A stretch of DNA of 64,000 bases. Source: AP-15 sp963733945 (GTDB taxonomy: Bacteria; Pseudomonadota; Alphaproteobacteria; ATCC43930; CGMCC-115725). A model generated the notes under the pieces. That model saw only the letters and a list, made by a program, of their open reading frames with translations. It was not told the origin of the DNA and searched no databases. The position numbers and the translations under genes were made by a program. Location: contig CAVTFD010000019.1 of the NCBI GenBank assembly GCA_963733945.1, positions 116,543 through 180,542 on the forward strand, in the 5' to 3' direction. Positions 47,715 to 56,573 of this stretch are shown here, one piece after another. Numbering within the stretch: position 1 is the first letter of the stretch; every line of letters starts with the position of its first letter.

Positions 47715-49127
47715 TCAAGACAGCTGGAGGAGCGGCGGGCGGTGTTCGGATTGCGTCGCCTCAAAGGCGCGGGCGGCGCGCAAGACCCGCGCATCGGCAT
47801 AGGGCGGGCCAACAATCTGCAAGCCGACCGGCAATCCGGCAGCGGTCAGCCCGCATGGTATGCTCGCCGCCGGCTGGCGGGTCATGTTGAACGGATAGCT
47901 GAACGGCGACCAGTCGATCCAGTGACGCTCCCTCGCCGGATCGTTCAGATCCTGTCCGGCCGGCAATGCCGGGATCGGCATTGTCGGGGTCAGCAGCAGG
48001 TCATAGCGCTGGTGAAAGGCGCCCATCGTCCGGCCGAGCGCGTTGCGGACGAGGTCGGCGCCGAGCCAGTCGACGGCGCTCAATGTCTCGCCTGCCGCCG
48101 CTGTGGCCAGGAGTCCCGGATCGGACGATCTCTTGCGCTCGTCCGGGAACGTTCGCATCAGTACGGCCAGTCCGGCCGCCCACAAGGTGAACAACGCATC
48201 GCGCGGAGACTCGAAGATTTTATCGACCTGCTCGACGACGGCCCCAAGCGCCTCGAACTGGCGCGCTGCGGCGGCCACTGCATCGGCGATCTCGCCATTG
48301 ACCCGCGCGTAGCCGAGGTTTGGGCTGAAGGCGATCCGCCAACCCCTTACGCCGCCGTCGAGCCCATCGCGCCAATCACGGTCGTCGGGCGGCAGCGCGT
48401 AGGGATCTCGGTGGTCGGGGCGGCTGAGCACGCCGAGCAGCAATGCCGCATCGGCGACAGTTCGCGTCATCGGCCCCAAATGCGCCAGCAGGCCGAGCGA
48501 GGAGAGCGGATAGGCCGGCACTCGGCCAAAGCTCGGTTTGAGCCCGAAGATCCCGCAGAACGCCGACGGGGTGCGGATCGACCCGGCGCCGTCGCTGCCG
48601 AGATGCAACGGCGCGATCCCGGCCGCGGCCGCGGCGGCTGCCCCGGCGCTGCTGCCGCCGGAGGTGCGCGACAAGTCCCACGGATTGCGGGTGACGCCGG
48701 TCAGCGGGCTGTCGCCCAATGCCTTCCAGCCGAATTCCGGGGTCGTGGTCTTGCCGAGGATGACCGCCCCGGCCTCGCGCAGCCGGGCCACCGCCGGCGC
48801 GTCCTCCGACCAGTCCTGATCGCGATCGACGAGGTGCGAACCGCGCAAGGTCGGAAACCCGCGCATCAGCATCAGATCCTTGACCGTCACCGGCACGCCG
48901 TCGAGCGGTCCCACGGGCGCTCCGCGTCGCCAGCGCTCCTCGGAATGGCGAGCCGCCGACAATGCGCCGGCGCGGTCGACGACGCAGAAGGCGTTGAGTC
49001 TGGGCTGCAACCTATCGAGACGATCGAGGAGCACCCTGGTCGTCTCGACCGGCGATAAGGCGCCGGCGCGATAGCCCTCGATCAGCGCAACCGCCGTCGC
49101 ATAGGCGAGATCATCGTCGCTGGTCAT
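47715..49127 (-). CDS. Amidase signature family hydrolase
   Basis: 470-residue amidase with the Ser-cisSer-Lys triad: Lys in VPVTVKDLMLM, the Gly/Ser-rich loop SRTSGGSSAGAAAAAAAGIA and the nucleophile Ser in GSDGAGSIRTPSAFCG. The C-terminal NMTRQPAASIPCGLTAAGLP is typical. It hydrolyses an amide of unknown structure; a GatA role is unlikely because no gatB or gatC is adjacent. ATG 49127 with GGAGG upstream is chosen over the upstream ATG 49160. Divergent from the alcohol dehydrogenase. Confidence 0.88.
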   Translation of the reverse strand: MTSDDDLAYATAVALIEGYRAGALSPVETTRVLLDRLDRLQPRLNAFCVVDRAGALSAARHSEERWRRGAPVGPLDGVPVTVKDLMLMRGFPTLRGSHLVDRDQDWSEDAPAVARLREAGAVILGKTTTPEFGWKALGDSPLTGVTRNPWDLSRTSGGSSAGAAAAAAAGIAPLHLGSDGAGSIRTPSAFCGIFGLKPSFGRVPAYPLSSLGLLAHLGPMTRTVADAALLLGVLSRPDHRDPYALPPDDRDWRDGLDGGVRGWRIAFSPNLGYARVNGEIADAVAAAARQFEALGAVVEQVDKIFESPRDALFTLWAAGLAVLMRTFPDERKRSSDPGLLATAAAGETLSAVDWLGADLVRNALGRTMGAFHQRYDLLLTPTMPIPALPAGQDLNDPARERHWIDWSPFSYPFNMTRQPAASIPCGLTAAGLPVGLQIVGPPYADARVLRAARAFEATQSEHRPPLLQLS

Positions 49128-49269
49128 ACTTCCTCCAGCTGCCGTTCGGATATTCGGCATATCTCGCGTCCGAGGTGGATCTCAGACCGTGCCTAACCCA
49201 CGATACCAGACGACGGCGAAAGGGCGTAGGCTCGGCATCGAGCTTGGCAGCAAGTAAGCGGAGGAAGCG

Positions 49270-50319
49270 ATGCGCGGCGTAGTCTTCACAGGCGATCGCG
49301 AGATCGAAATGATGGAGTTTCCGGATCCGACGCCAGGGCCGGGTGAGGTCGTCGTCGAAATGAAGGCGTCCGGCATGTGCGGCAGCGATCTGCACCAGTA
49401 CCGCCGCCCAAAATCCGGCGGCGAATCGATCGGAGGCTTACCGGTGAATCCCAATCCGGTCATCGGCGGGCACGAGCCTTGCGGCATCGTATCCGCAATT
49501 GGCCCGGGGGTCAGCGACAAGCAGGCGAAGGTGGGCCAGCGGGTGATGGTGCACCATTACAAGGGCTGCACCGTATGCAACCATTGCCGCTCGGGTTGGT
49601 CGCAGCTGTGCCAGGAGGAGCCAGTCCTGGTTTACGGCAACAACGCGCATGGTGGACACGCACGCTATCTGAAGGTGCCGGCTTTCACCTTGGTGCCATT
49701 GCATGACGAGCTGTCGTTTACCGCCGGGGCGGCGATCTCATGCGGCACCGGCACCGCCTATGGCGCTTTGCGCCGGTTGAAGCTCTCTGGCAACGACACA
49801 ATTGCATTGTTCGGCCAGGGGCCGGTCGGGCTGTCTGCGACCCAGCTCGCGGCGGCGATGGGCGCGCGGGTCATTGCCCTCGATGTCAGTCCCGAGCGGC
49901 TGGACCGGGCCAAGGAATTCGGCGCGTGGGAAACCGTAAACCCGCGCTCGAACGACCCGATCGGTGCCATCAAGGATCTAACCCACGGCGGCGCCGATTA
50001 CACTCTCGACACGTCGAGCCAGCCCGAAGGCCGGATCGCCGCGGTGCGCAGCGCCAAGGTGTGGGGCACGGTGTGCTTTGTCGGCGAACGCAACAATGTG
50101 ACGATCGACGTCAGCCCAGACATGCTGCGCAAGCAGCTGACGATCGTCGCCTCATGGACCTTTTCGTCGATCGGCCAGGCCGAGTGTGCGCAGTTCATCG
50201 TCGATCGCAAAGTCGATGTCGATCGCCTGTTCACCCATCAGTGGAAGCTCGATCAGGCCGAGGAAGCCTATCGCCTGTTCGACACCCAGACCACCGGCAA
50301 GGGCGTGTTCCTGATGTGA
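49270..50319 (+). CDS. Zinc-dependent medium-chain alcohol dehydrogenase
   Basis: 349-residue MDR protein. The catalytic zinc ligands are Cys in SGMCGSDLHQY, His-Glu in IGGHEPCG; the structural zinc site has four Cys in GCTVCNHCRSGWSQLC; the cofactor loop is IALFGQGPVGLSATQLA with Asp in VIALDVS favouring NAD. It should oxidise a polyol or secondary alcohol such as a sugar alcohol or threonine; the substrate is not determinable. AAGCGGAGG precedes ATG 49270. Confidence 0.9.
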   Translation: MRGVVFTGDREIEMMEFPDPTPGPGEVVVEMKASGMCGSDLHQYRRPKSGGESIGGLPVNPNPVIGGHEPCGIVSAIGPGVSDKQAKVGQRVMVHHYKGCTVCNHCRSGWSQLCQEEPVLVYGNNAHGGHARYLKVPAFTLVPLHDELSFTAGAAISCGTGTAYGALRRLKLSGNDTIALFGQGPVGLSATQLAAAMGARVIALDVSPERLDRAKEFGAWETVNPRSNDPIGAIKDLTHGGADYTLDTSSQPEGRIAAVRSAKVWGTVCFVGERNNVTIDVSPDMLRKQLTIVASWTFSSIGQAECAQFIVDRKVDVDRLFTHQWKLDQAEEAYRLFDTQTTGKGVFLM

Positions 50320-50411
50320 AGGATTAAGAGTGGAACGAGCGCTATCTCGCTTAATCAAATGATATTTGAAGAGCTTGAAGCGAATTTGGCCAAAGCGTCG
50401 ATTTCACTGAA

Positions 50412-50429
50412 TTGAACCATAATGGTCAA
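50412..50429. promoter_or_regulatory. Near-perfect palindrome upstream of the DUF2171 gene
   Basis: TTGAACCATAATGGTCAA is a near-palindrome (TTGA-ACCAT / ATGGT-CAA) located 145 bases before the DUF2171 start and 92 bases after the dehydrogenase stop. It has the size of an operator, but no regulator family is identified. Confidence 0.35.
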
Positions 50430-50495
50430 ACTGTCGTCACAAACGACGCTCAGCGTTCCTCTGCCCTGTAAAGTTCCAGCGGGGTATCGACATGT

Positions 50496-50547
50496 TAGAG
50501 AGCTTGGTGCTTACGCTTCGCCTATAAAGCGATATCCAAGCTCTCTA
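50496..50547 (+). promoter_or_regulatory. Long hairpin in the leader of the DUF2171 gene
   Basis: TAGAGAGCTTGG (50496-50507) and CCAAGCTCTCTA (50536-50547) form a perfect 12-pair stem around a 28-base loop that can itself pair GCTT with AAGC. The stem ends 12 bases before AAGGAGG. No U run follows, so it is not a simple terminator. It could control translation, stabilise mRNA or be a protein-binding site. Confidence 0.55.
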
Positions 50548-50573
50548 TTGTCATAATTTAAGGAGGAACTACG

Positions 50574-50825
50574 ATGATTTAGGCTTCGCAGATCAAGGAC
50601 CACATGCAAATTGTCGGTTCTGACGGGCAGCAACTTGGCTCGGTCGAACGGATCGACGGATCTTCGCGCATCAAGTTCGCTCCGAAAGGCACGGCGGACG
50701 GCAGGGATCATTTCGTTCCGCTCGATTGGGTCGCTTCGGTAGAGGGGCAAACGGTCCGGCTGAGCAAGTCGAGCCAGGATGTCCAGCAGGAGCTCGAACG
50801 AAGCGGGACCGCGCGGCGGAGATAA
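50574..50825 (+). CDS. DUF2171 family protein with an amber codon at position 3
   Basis: The ribosome binding site AAGGAGG at 50560-50566 is well placed before ATG 50574, which reads Met-Ile-TAG-Ala-Ser-Gln-Ile-Lys and continues without a break. Family members start with a Met-x-Gln-Ala-Ser-Gln-Ile-Lys type sequence, so TAG very likely stands for CAG (Gln). The body, MQIVGSDGQQLGSVERIDGS and HFVPLDWVASVEGQTVRLSK, is a PRC-barrel-like DUF2171 domain. Translation could restart at ATG 50604, which would remove nine residues, but no ribosome binding site is there. DUF2171 proteins are small soluble proteins of unknown function. The mutation, suppression or a C-to-T sequencing error are all possible. 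Confidence 0.7.
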
Positions 50826-50841
50826 CCTCCGTCAAAGGACG

Positions 50842-50867
50842 AGGGCGTGGCCGAATGGCCGCGCCCT
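50842..50867 (+). terminator. Probable terminator after the DUF2171 gene
   Basis: AGGGCGTGGCC-GAAT-GGCCGCGCCCT forms an 11-pair stem with one mismatch and a four-base loop, 16 bases after the DUF2171 stop. The following bases TCTCG are only weakly U-rich. Confidence 0.55.
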
Positions 50868-50926
50868 TCTCGCTGTCCGCGGCGGTCGGGGCTACTCCGA
50901 TTGCCTCGTAAGAGCAGGAGGAAACC

Positions 50927-51130
50927 ATGAGCCAACCATACGCAGCTGATGATTTTGCGATAATCCGAGCACGCTTGGAAGAACTGCGCCGCGAGCAAGC
51001 CGGGAGTGGTCCGAAAACGGGACACCGTTCCGAGATGGACCCGAGGCCGTATCGTGGTGTCAAGACCGGCGAGGCGGAGCTTGAGGGTCACCGCGTTCCG
51101 CGCTCAGTTAGCCAAAAGCTCCTGGAATAA
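50927..51130 (+). CDS. Small hypothetical protein
   Basis: 67-residue charged frame from ATG 50927, with AGCAGGAGG upstream. It starts MSQPYAADDFAIIRARLEEL then RREQAG, a helical region, followed by a low-complexity polar tail. The strong ribosome binding site is the main support. No family recognised. The last half may be out of its original frame. Confidence 0.45.
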   Translation: MSQPYAADDFAIIRARLEELRREQAGSGPKTGHRSEMDPRPYRGVKTGEAELEGHRVPRSVSQKLLE

Positions 51131-51280
51131 AACCTCAAGCGAACACAACGCCCAAATCATCTGCGGCTTGACGCACCCAGACCAGTCCACCCGTTAACTG
51201 CGGGCAGAGTCTGCCTTCGATAAGAAACCGGCGCCCACACGCCAGGCTTGCCGGCAGGCACTCCGATTAAAAAAGGAGCG

Positions 51281-51913
51281 CTACGCCGCGCGCACGTAGC
51301 GGCGGCAGTCGAAGCGCAAGTGGTCGCGGAAATGCGGCCGCAGCTTTTGCGTCCAGGGGGTGTCGGCGGCTTTTCGCCAGGCATCCGAGCGCACGACCTC
51401 GGGCGCCTCCAGGTGATAGAGCGCGACATAGCGCTGAGTACCGCCGGCGCCACGATAGCGCCGCGCGCACACCACGCCCGGGACAGAGCCCAACGCCGGG
51501 ACATGCTCGGTATTGTACCATTCGTTGAATTCGTGCTCGTGCTCGGGGGCGACGTTCATCCCGATCATCATCAACGCCGCGGCGTTGGGCGGCGCTGTGC
51601 GGTCGCCCGGAAACAATTGCTCGCCTTCGTAGCGCAGGATGCCTTTACGGAACTTGGCCGTGCGCTTGGTCCAGGGCGATCCGTTGTCGCCGCCGACCGC
51701 GAGATAGGCAGGACTGTGCAGAACGCCGACATTGTCGAGGTCGTAGGTCGCGATCGAGACCTTCGGATTCTCGATGCCGATCCAGCGATCCGCGTTGATG
51801 AACCCCGGCACCCGCAGCCGCTCCGGCACGTGTTCGAGATCGTACCAGTCGTGAAACTCGTCCTCGGGCGCCGCCGAGAAATCCATTGCCGCGATCAGGA
51901 TGCCCTTTGCCAT
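51281..51913 (-). CDS. Tandem ferredoxin-like (DUF4286-like) protein
   Basis: 210 residues made of two similar halves. The first has EDEFHDWYDLEHVPERLRVP and the second EHEFNEWYNTEHVPALGSVP, each a beta-alpha ferredoxin-like (dimeric alpha/beta-barrel) motif with conserved His and Trp-Tyr. Proteins with this motif are often annotated as DUF4286 or EthD-like. The role is unknown. ATG 51913 has GGAGGAAACG upstream. It lies 67 bases after the LTXXQ gene on the same strand. Confidence 0.7.
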   Translation of the reverse strand: MAKGILIAAMDFSAAPEDEFHDWYDLEHVPERLRVPGFINADRWIGIENPKVSIATYDLDNVGVLHSPAYLAVGGDNGSPWTKRTAKFRKGILRYEGEQLFPGDRTAPPNAAALMMIGMNVAPEHEHEFNEWYNTEHVPALGSVPGVVCARRYRGAGGTQRYVALYHLEAPEVVRSDAWRKAADTPWTQKLRPHFRDHLRFDCRRYVRAA

Positions 51914-51980
51914 CGTTTCCTCCTGAAATCCCGTCGCATCATCGCCGAGACCACACCCGATTGCTAGGACGGTCCGTCCG

Positions 51981-52520
51981 TCAGCGACGGGGCTGCCGCT
52001 TGGAGGCGGCGATGGCCGGCTGACGAAACAACGTGTCGGCGGCCCGTTTCTGGACGTCTGACAGGCTCGCGTAAAGGCTGTCGAAGGCGGTCGCGAGGTG
52101 TTCGGTGTTGTCAGCATAAGCGCGCGCGATTTGCGCGTAGGAATGCATGTTGTCGATCGCGTTCATCTCTGACACGTCGCCGGCGCGCCGGGCAAAGAGC
52201 GCATCGGTGCTTGCCGCGTTGTCGCGCATCGTCTGGGCGAAGGCGGACCACAGCGGCATCTGCGCCCCGGTAATGCCGAGCTGCGATTGCAGCGTGCGGA
52301 TCCGCTGGTCGACGGCGGCTCTGGTCGCGGCCGACATTTCCGGCGGCGCCGATGGCGCAGTGGCTGGTGCGGCGGCCCCGGCTGGAGGCGACGCCGTCGG
52401 AGGCGCGGCCGTCGGGGCGGGTGGGATTGCGGCCGCCGTCGACCCCGCCTGCGCAAAGCAGATGGCCGGCGCCAGTAAGATCGCCAAGACGACGCCGTAT
52501 GATACTGATGGCGAGAACAT
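51981..52520 (-). CDS. Exported LTXXQ/Spy-CpxP-like protein
   Basis: 179 residues. Signal peptide MFSPSVSYGVVLAILLAPAI then CFAQA; a Pro/Ala-rich linker; and a helical domain (residues 70-179) with two related motifs, RTLQSQLGITGAQMPLWSAF and ASLSDVQKRAADTLF, as in the LTXXQ family that includes the envelope-stress chaperone Spy and the sensor partner CpxP. It should act in the periplasm. It begins 17 bases after the stop of the Gly-Trp-His repeat gene, so the two are probably one operon. Confidence 0.78.
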   Translation of the reverse strand: MFSPSVSYGVVLAILLAPAICFAQAGSTAAAIPPAPTAAPPTASPPAGAAAPATAPSAPPEMSAATRAAVDQRIRTLQSQLGITGAQMPLWSAFAQTMRDNAASTDALFARRAGDVSEMNAIDNMHSYAQIARAYADNTEHLATAFDSLYASLSDVQKRAADTLFRQPAIAASKRQPRR

Positions 52521-52537
52521 ATCGACCTCTCGATTGG

Positions 52538-53614
52538 TTAGCGGCCGTGACCCTGCCAGCCGCCAAAACCGCGGCCCTGCCGCGCCTCGCGCCAACCACC
52601 AAAGCTAGCACCGCGCCAAGCTTGGCGCCCACCGCCATGCCAGCCGCCGGCCGCGTACCAGCCGCCGCCATGCCAAGCTGCTCGCCCGCGCCAGCCTCCC
52701 TCTTGATGCCAACCACCGCCGCGCCAAGCAACTCCGTGCCATCCGCCGCCGCGCCATCCGACTTCGTGCCAGCCGCCGCGCCATCCGACTTCGTGCCAGC
52801 CGCCATCGATGAAGCCAGGCGCCCACCAGAAGGGTTCGATCGCTGCGAACGCCAGGACCGGGGGCGTGATCACGATAGCGAGGGCTGGCGGCGCAAAGAT
52901 TACCGGGGGCGGTGCGACTGCCGCGATGACGATAGGCGGCGGCAGGACCACGATCGGAGGCGGCACCGCCGCACCTATCAGCGCACCAGTCGATGGCGGT
53001 GGCGGGACCGCGGCCGCTGGAGCGGCAGCCACCACCGGTGGCGCGACCGATGCGATCGGCGCCGGAGCTATTGCCGGCAGTCCAAGTACGATTGGCGGTG
53101 GCGCCGCGTAAATCAGCGGCGGCGCGATGATCACCGGCGGCGCGATGATGACGCCGAACGATGCGCCGACCAGCAGACCGGGCCACAGCCAAAAGCCTGC
53201 GCCCCAACCCCAGCCGCCCCAACCCCAAGCGTGGAACCAATCCGCCCCGCCCCCGGCGACGAAGCCGGATCGATCCCATCCGCCGTCCAAGACTCCAGCC
53301 GAAGCGACGGACCCGTGCCAGCTGCTGCCGTGCCAGCCTCCGGCCCGGTGCCAACCGCCGGCTCCGTGCCAGCCGCCCGCCCCGTGCCAGCCGCCCGCCG
53401 CGTGCCAGCCGCCCGCCGCGTGCCAGCCGCCCGCTCCATGCCAGCCGCCCGCTCCATGCCAGCCGCCGGCCCCGTGCCAGCCACCCGCGCCGTGCCAGCC
53501 ACCCGCGCCATGGCCGGCCCCGCCCCATTCGCCAGGCTTTGCCTGGGCCAGGGGGGCCGCCGCGATCGCCAGAGCCGCCGCGACGATCAGCAGCTTGGTG
53601 ATTCCATGGCTCAT
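52538..53614 (-). CDS. Exported Gly-Trp-His repeat protein
   Basis: 358 residues from ATG 53614. A signal peptide (MSHGITKLLIVAAALAIAAA, PLAQA) leads to ten tandem hexapeptide units of the form GGWHGA (residues 38-97). Next come a Trp-rich stretch (WFHAWGWGGWGWGAGFWLWP) and a hydrophobic Pro/Val/Ile/Ala region of about 150 residues. A second aromatic-His region follows with GWHEVGWRG units and ends GGWQGHGR. Regular His and Trp spacing suggests metal, heme or polysaccharide binding in the envelope, which is inference. No family recognised. It is first in a unit with the LTXXQ protein and diverges from the cupin gene. Confidence 0.72.
   Translation of the reverse strand: MSHGITKLLIVAAALAIAAAPLAQAKPGEWGGAGHGAGGWHGAGGWHGAGGWHGAGGWHGAGGWHAAGGWHAAGGWHGAGGWHGAGGWHRAGGWHGSSWHGSVASAGVLDGGWDRSGFVAGGGADWFHAWGWGGWGWGAGFWLWPGLLVGASFGVIIAPPVIIAPPLIYAAPPPIVLGLPAIAPAPIASVAPPVVAAAPAAAVPPPPSTGALIGAAVPPPIVVLPPPIVIAAVAPPPVIFAPPALAIVITPPVLAFAAIEPFWWAPGFIDGGWHEVGWRGGWHEVGWRGGGWHGVAWRGGGWHQEGGWRGRAAWHGGGWYAAGGWHGGGRQAWRGASFGGWREARQGRGFGGWQGHGR
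53324..53503 (-). repeat. Ten tandem 18-base repeats encoding GGWHGA
   Basis: Within the Gly-Trp-His gene the + strand shows ten consecutive 18-base units of the form cgtgccagccgcccgcc with small variations (third bases, one or two residue changes: GGWHAA twice, GGWHRA once). Such repeats are prone to copy-number change by slippage. Confidence 0.85.
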
Positions 53615-53844
53615 CGACTGTTGTGTTCGTGGCATCTCGTCCCTTGCCTGATACTTTTGGTCCTCGTCTGCTATATTGAGCGAGTTCCGGCAGGGCGTCT
53701 GAATCGATAAAACGTCAATGTATCGTTAACGTTCCGAAGCGCCACAGAACCACCATTTGCGCCGAACTACCGAAATGGTTCGTCTGCATTGCCCACCGGG
53801 TCTTGTGCTATGATCAACTCTTATCCGGACCCCGGGGAGCGACG

Positions 53845-54246
53845 ATGACCGCCACCACACCCTTCCTAGAAAATGCAGACAGACTGGGGCCGCTGGCCTC
53901 GCGTTATGTGGAAGTCGAGGGCCTGCCGTGGAAGCCCACACCATGCGCCGGCATCGACATGAAGGTGCTAATGGAGGAGCCCGAAACCGGCCTCTTAACC
54001 GCGCTGTTCCGCTGGCAGCCCGGCGCCGAACTGGCGCTCCACGAGCATGTCGAGATCGAGCAGACCTTTGTGCTTGAAGGCAGCCTCGTTGATGACGAGG
54101 GCGAGGTGCGCGCCGGCGATTACGTGTGGCGACCCAAGGGAAACCGGCATATGGCGCGCTCGCCCCATGGCGCGCTGGTGCTGTCGTTCTTCCTGAAGCC
54201 GAACATTTTTCTCGCCGGTGACGCCGCCGGGCAGGATTTGCGCTGA
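53845..54246 (+). CDS. Cupin domain protein (ChrR-like)
   Basis: Intact 133-residue single cupin. The metal motif is LALHEHVEIEQTFVLEGS (two His and a Glu) followed by DYVWRPKGNRHMARSPHG with the last His. Similar to the anti-sigma ChrR cupin half, but without the N-terminal zinc anti-sigma domain, so it is more likely an enzyme such as an acetylacetone-cleaving or isomerase-type cupin. ATG 53845 follows CGGGGAG. Converges with the MFS gene. Confidence 0.8.
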   Translation: MTATTPFLENADRLGPLASRYVEVEGLPWKPTPCAGIDMKVLMEEPETGLLTALFRWQPGAELALHEHVEIEQTFVLEGSLVDDEGEVRAGDYVWRPKGNRHMARSPHGALVLSFFLKPNIFLAGDAAGQDLR

Positions 54247-54255
54247 CGCTGTCGG

Positions 54256-55584
54256 CTAATTGGCGCTTTGCTGGACGCTGCCGACCTCTCGGCTGATCGA
54301 ATATTCGCGCGGGTAGCGGCGTCGCTGCACGAAGACAAGTGCAAGAATGCTGAGCGCCGCGGTGAACATGATCCAGAAGCTCGGCGACAGCCTGTTGCCG
54401 GTTATCGCGATCAGCGAGGTTGCAACGAACGGCGTAAACCCGCCAAACATCGTTACCGCGACGGCGAAGCTCAACGACACGCCGATCCCGCGGACGGATG
54501 TCGGGTACAGCTCGGCCAGCTGCGACGGCAATACCCCGCTGTAACCGGCCTTGACGAGGCTGAGCCAGCCGGCGGCAAAAATAGCGGTCGCCAGCGACGG
54601 AAAAGCCACCATCAGAAAGAACACCGGATAGGTCGAGAGCATAAACAGCCAGGCGGTACCCCGCAGCAGCCCGCCGCGCCCGAACTTGTCGGAGAGGTGC
54701 CCGGCGAGCGGTGAGGCGAGGCCGAGGATGACGGCGCCGACCAATGTTGCGGTAAATCCGGTTGCTTGCGGCAAGTGCAGTTCTTTGACCGCATAGGTCG
54801 GAATGTAGAGGATGATATAGGCCGAGCTGTTCGAGATCGCCGAGGCGCCCATCGCCAGTACGAACTCGACCGGATTGTGCCGAAGCATGTCGCGCACCGG
54901 GGTGCGGGTCGGCTTGATCTCGACATATTCGGGCGTCTCGTCGAGACGGCGGCGAATGTAGAGACCGGCGGGGCCGACCAGGAGGCCGAACAGGAATGGG
55001 ATGCGCCAGCCCCACCCATTGAGCTGTGCCGGCGACAACGTGCTTGCCAGGATGAGCCCGAAACCCGACGCGAGAAAGTTCGTGATCCCGGTGCTGGCCC
55101 ATTGCCAGCTCGCGACAAAGCCTTTGCGCGATTTAGTCTGTTCGGAAAGAAAGGTAACCGCACTGCCAAACTCGCCGCCGACCGAAAACCCTTGCAGCAG
55201 GCGCGCGACCAGCATCAGGATCGGCGCCGCGAGCCCGATCGTCGCATAGCCCGGCGTCAACGCTGTCATTGTTGTACCGACGACCATCAACAGGATCGAC
55301 AGGGTGAGCCCGGCTTTGCGGCCGGCGCGATCGGTGTAGGAGCCGATCAGGATCGCGCCAAAGGGGCGCACCAGAAACGATACGCTGAACGTGCCAAAAC
55401 TCAGCAGCAACGATGCGGTTTCGTTGCTGGTCGGGAAGAACACCTTTGCGATCGTCACCGCGAAATAGCCGTAAAGCAGAAAATCGAACCATTCGAGCGC
55501 ATTGCCAAGCGAGGCGGCGACGATGACCCGCGTCAGTGACGCTTTGGCGCGGACGAGGGCAGGGGCGTGGCTGTCGGCTGTCAT
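54256..55584 (-). CDS. MFS transporter of the metabolite:H+ symporter (MHS) family
   Basis: 442 residues, 12 helices. GNALEWFDFLLYG in helix 1, RPFGAILIGSYTDRAGRKAG in the loop between helices 2 and 3, and LLQGFSVGGEFGSAVTFLSE identify the MHS group (KgtP, ProP, ShiA). It should import a carboxylate or betaine with protons; the substrate is not determinable. ATG 55584 is used because it starts the conserved length. Divergent from the CoA-transferase genes. Confidence 0.87.
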   Translation of the reverse strand: MTADSHAPALVRAKASLTRVIVAASLGNALEWFDFLLYGYFAVTIAKVFFPTSNETASLLLSFGTFSVSFLVRPFGAILIGSYTDRAGRKAGLTLSILLMVVGTTMTALTPGYATIGLAAPILMLVARLLQGFSVGGEFGSAVTFLSEQTKSRKGFVASWQWASTGITNFLASGFGLILASTLSPAQLNGWGWRIPFLFGLLVGPAGLYIRRRLDETPEYVEIKPTRTPVRDMLRHNPVEFVLAMGASAISNSSAYIILYIPTYAVKELHLPQATGFTATLVGAVILGLASPLAGHLSDKFGRGGLLRGTAWLFMLSTYPVFFLMVAFPSLATAIFAAGWLSLVKAGYSGVLPSQLAELYPTSVRGIGVSLSFAVAVTMFGGFTPFVATSLIAITGNRLSPSFWIMFTAALSILALVFVQRRRYPREYSISREVGSVQQSAN

Positions 55585-55814
55585 GACGTCTCCAAAAGCG
55601 CTTAAGCTGATTTCTCTATCATCCCTTCTGACGAGGACGTTCACCACCAGTCTCGCGATTTTCCCTGCGTTACGCCAGACTGAATTGATTGGCCCAGGTC
55701 TGATGGAGAGACCAGCCGCCTTCGTGATACGGCATCCGAGGCAATCGGTTTGCCGGTGTTGCCGACCCGTTGCGCCTGCCGCATGATGGCTCCGGAAAAA
55801 CAGAGGCTGGGGGA

Positions 55815-56569
<755 letters not shown>

Positions 56570-56573
<4 letters not shown>

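Noticed and set aside
53324..53503. Regular short repeats that could be mistaken for a CRISPR array.
   Set aside because: The units are 18 bases, directly tandem, without spacers, and encode a periodic hexapeptide in an exported protein.
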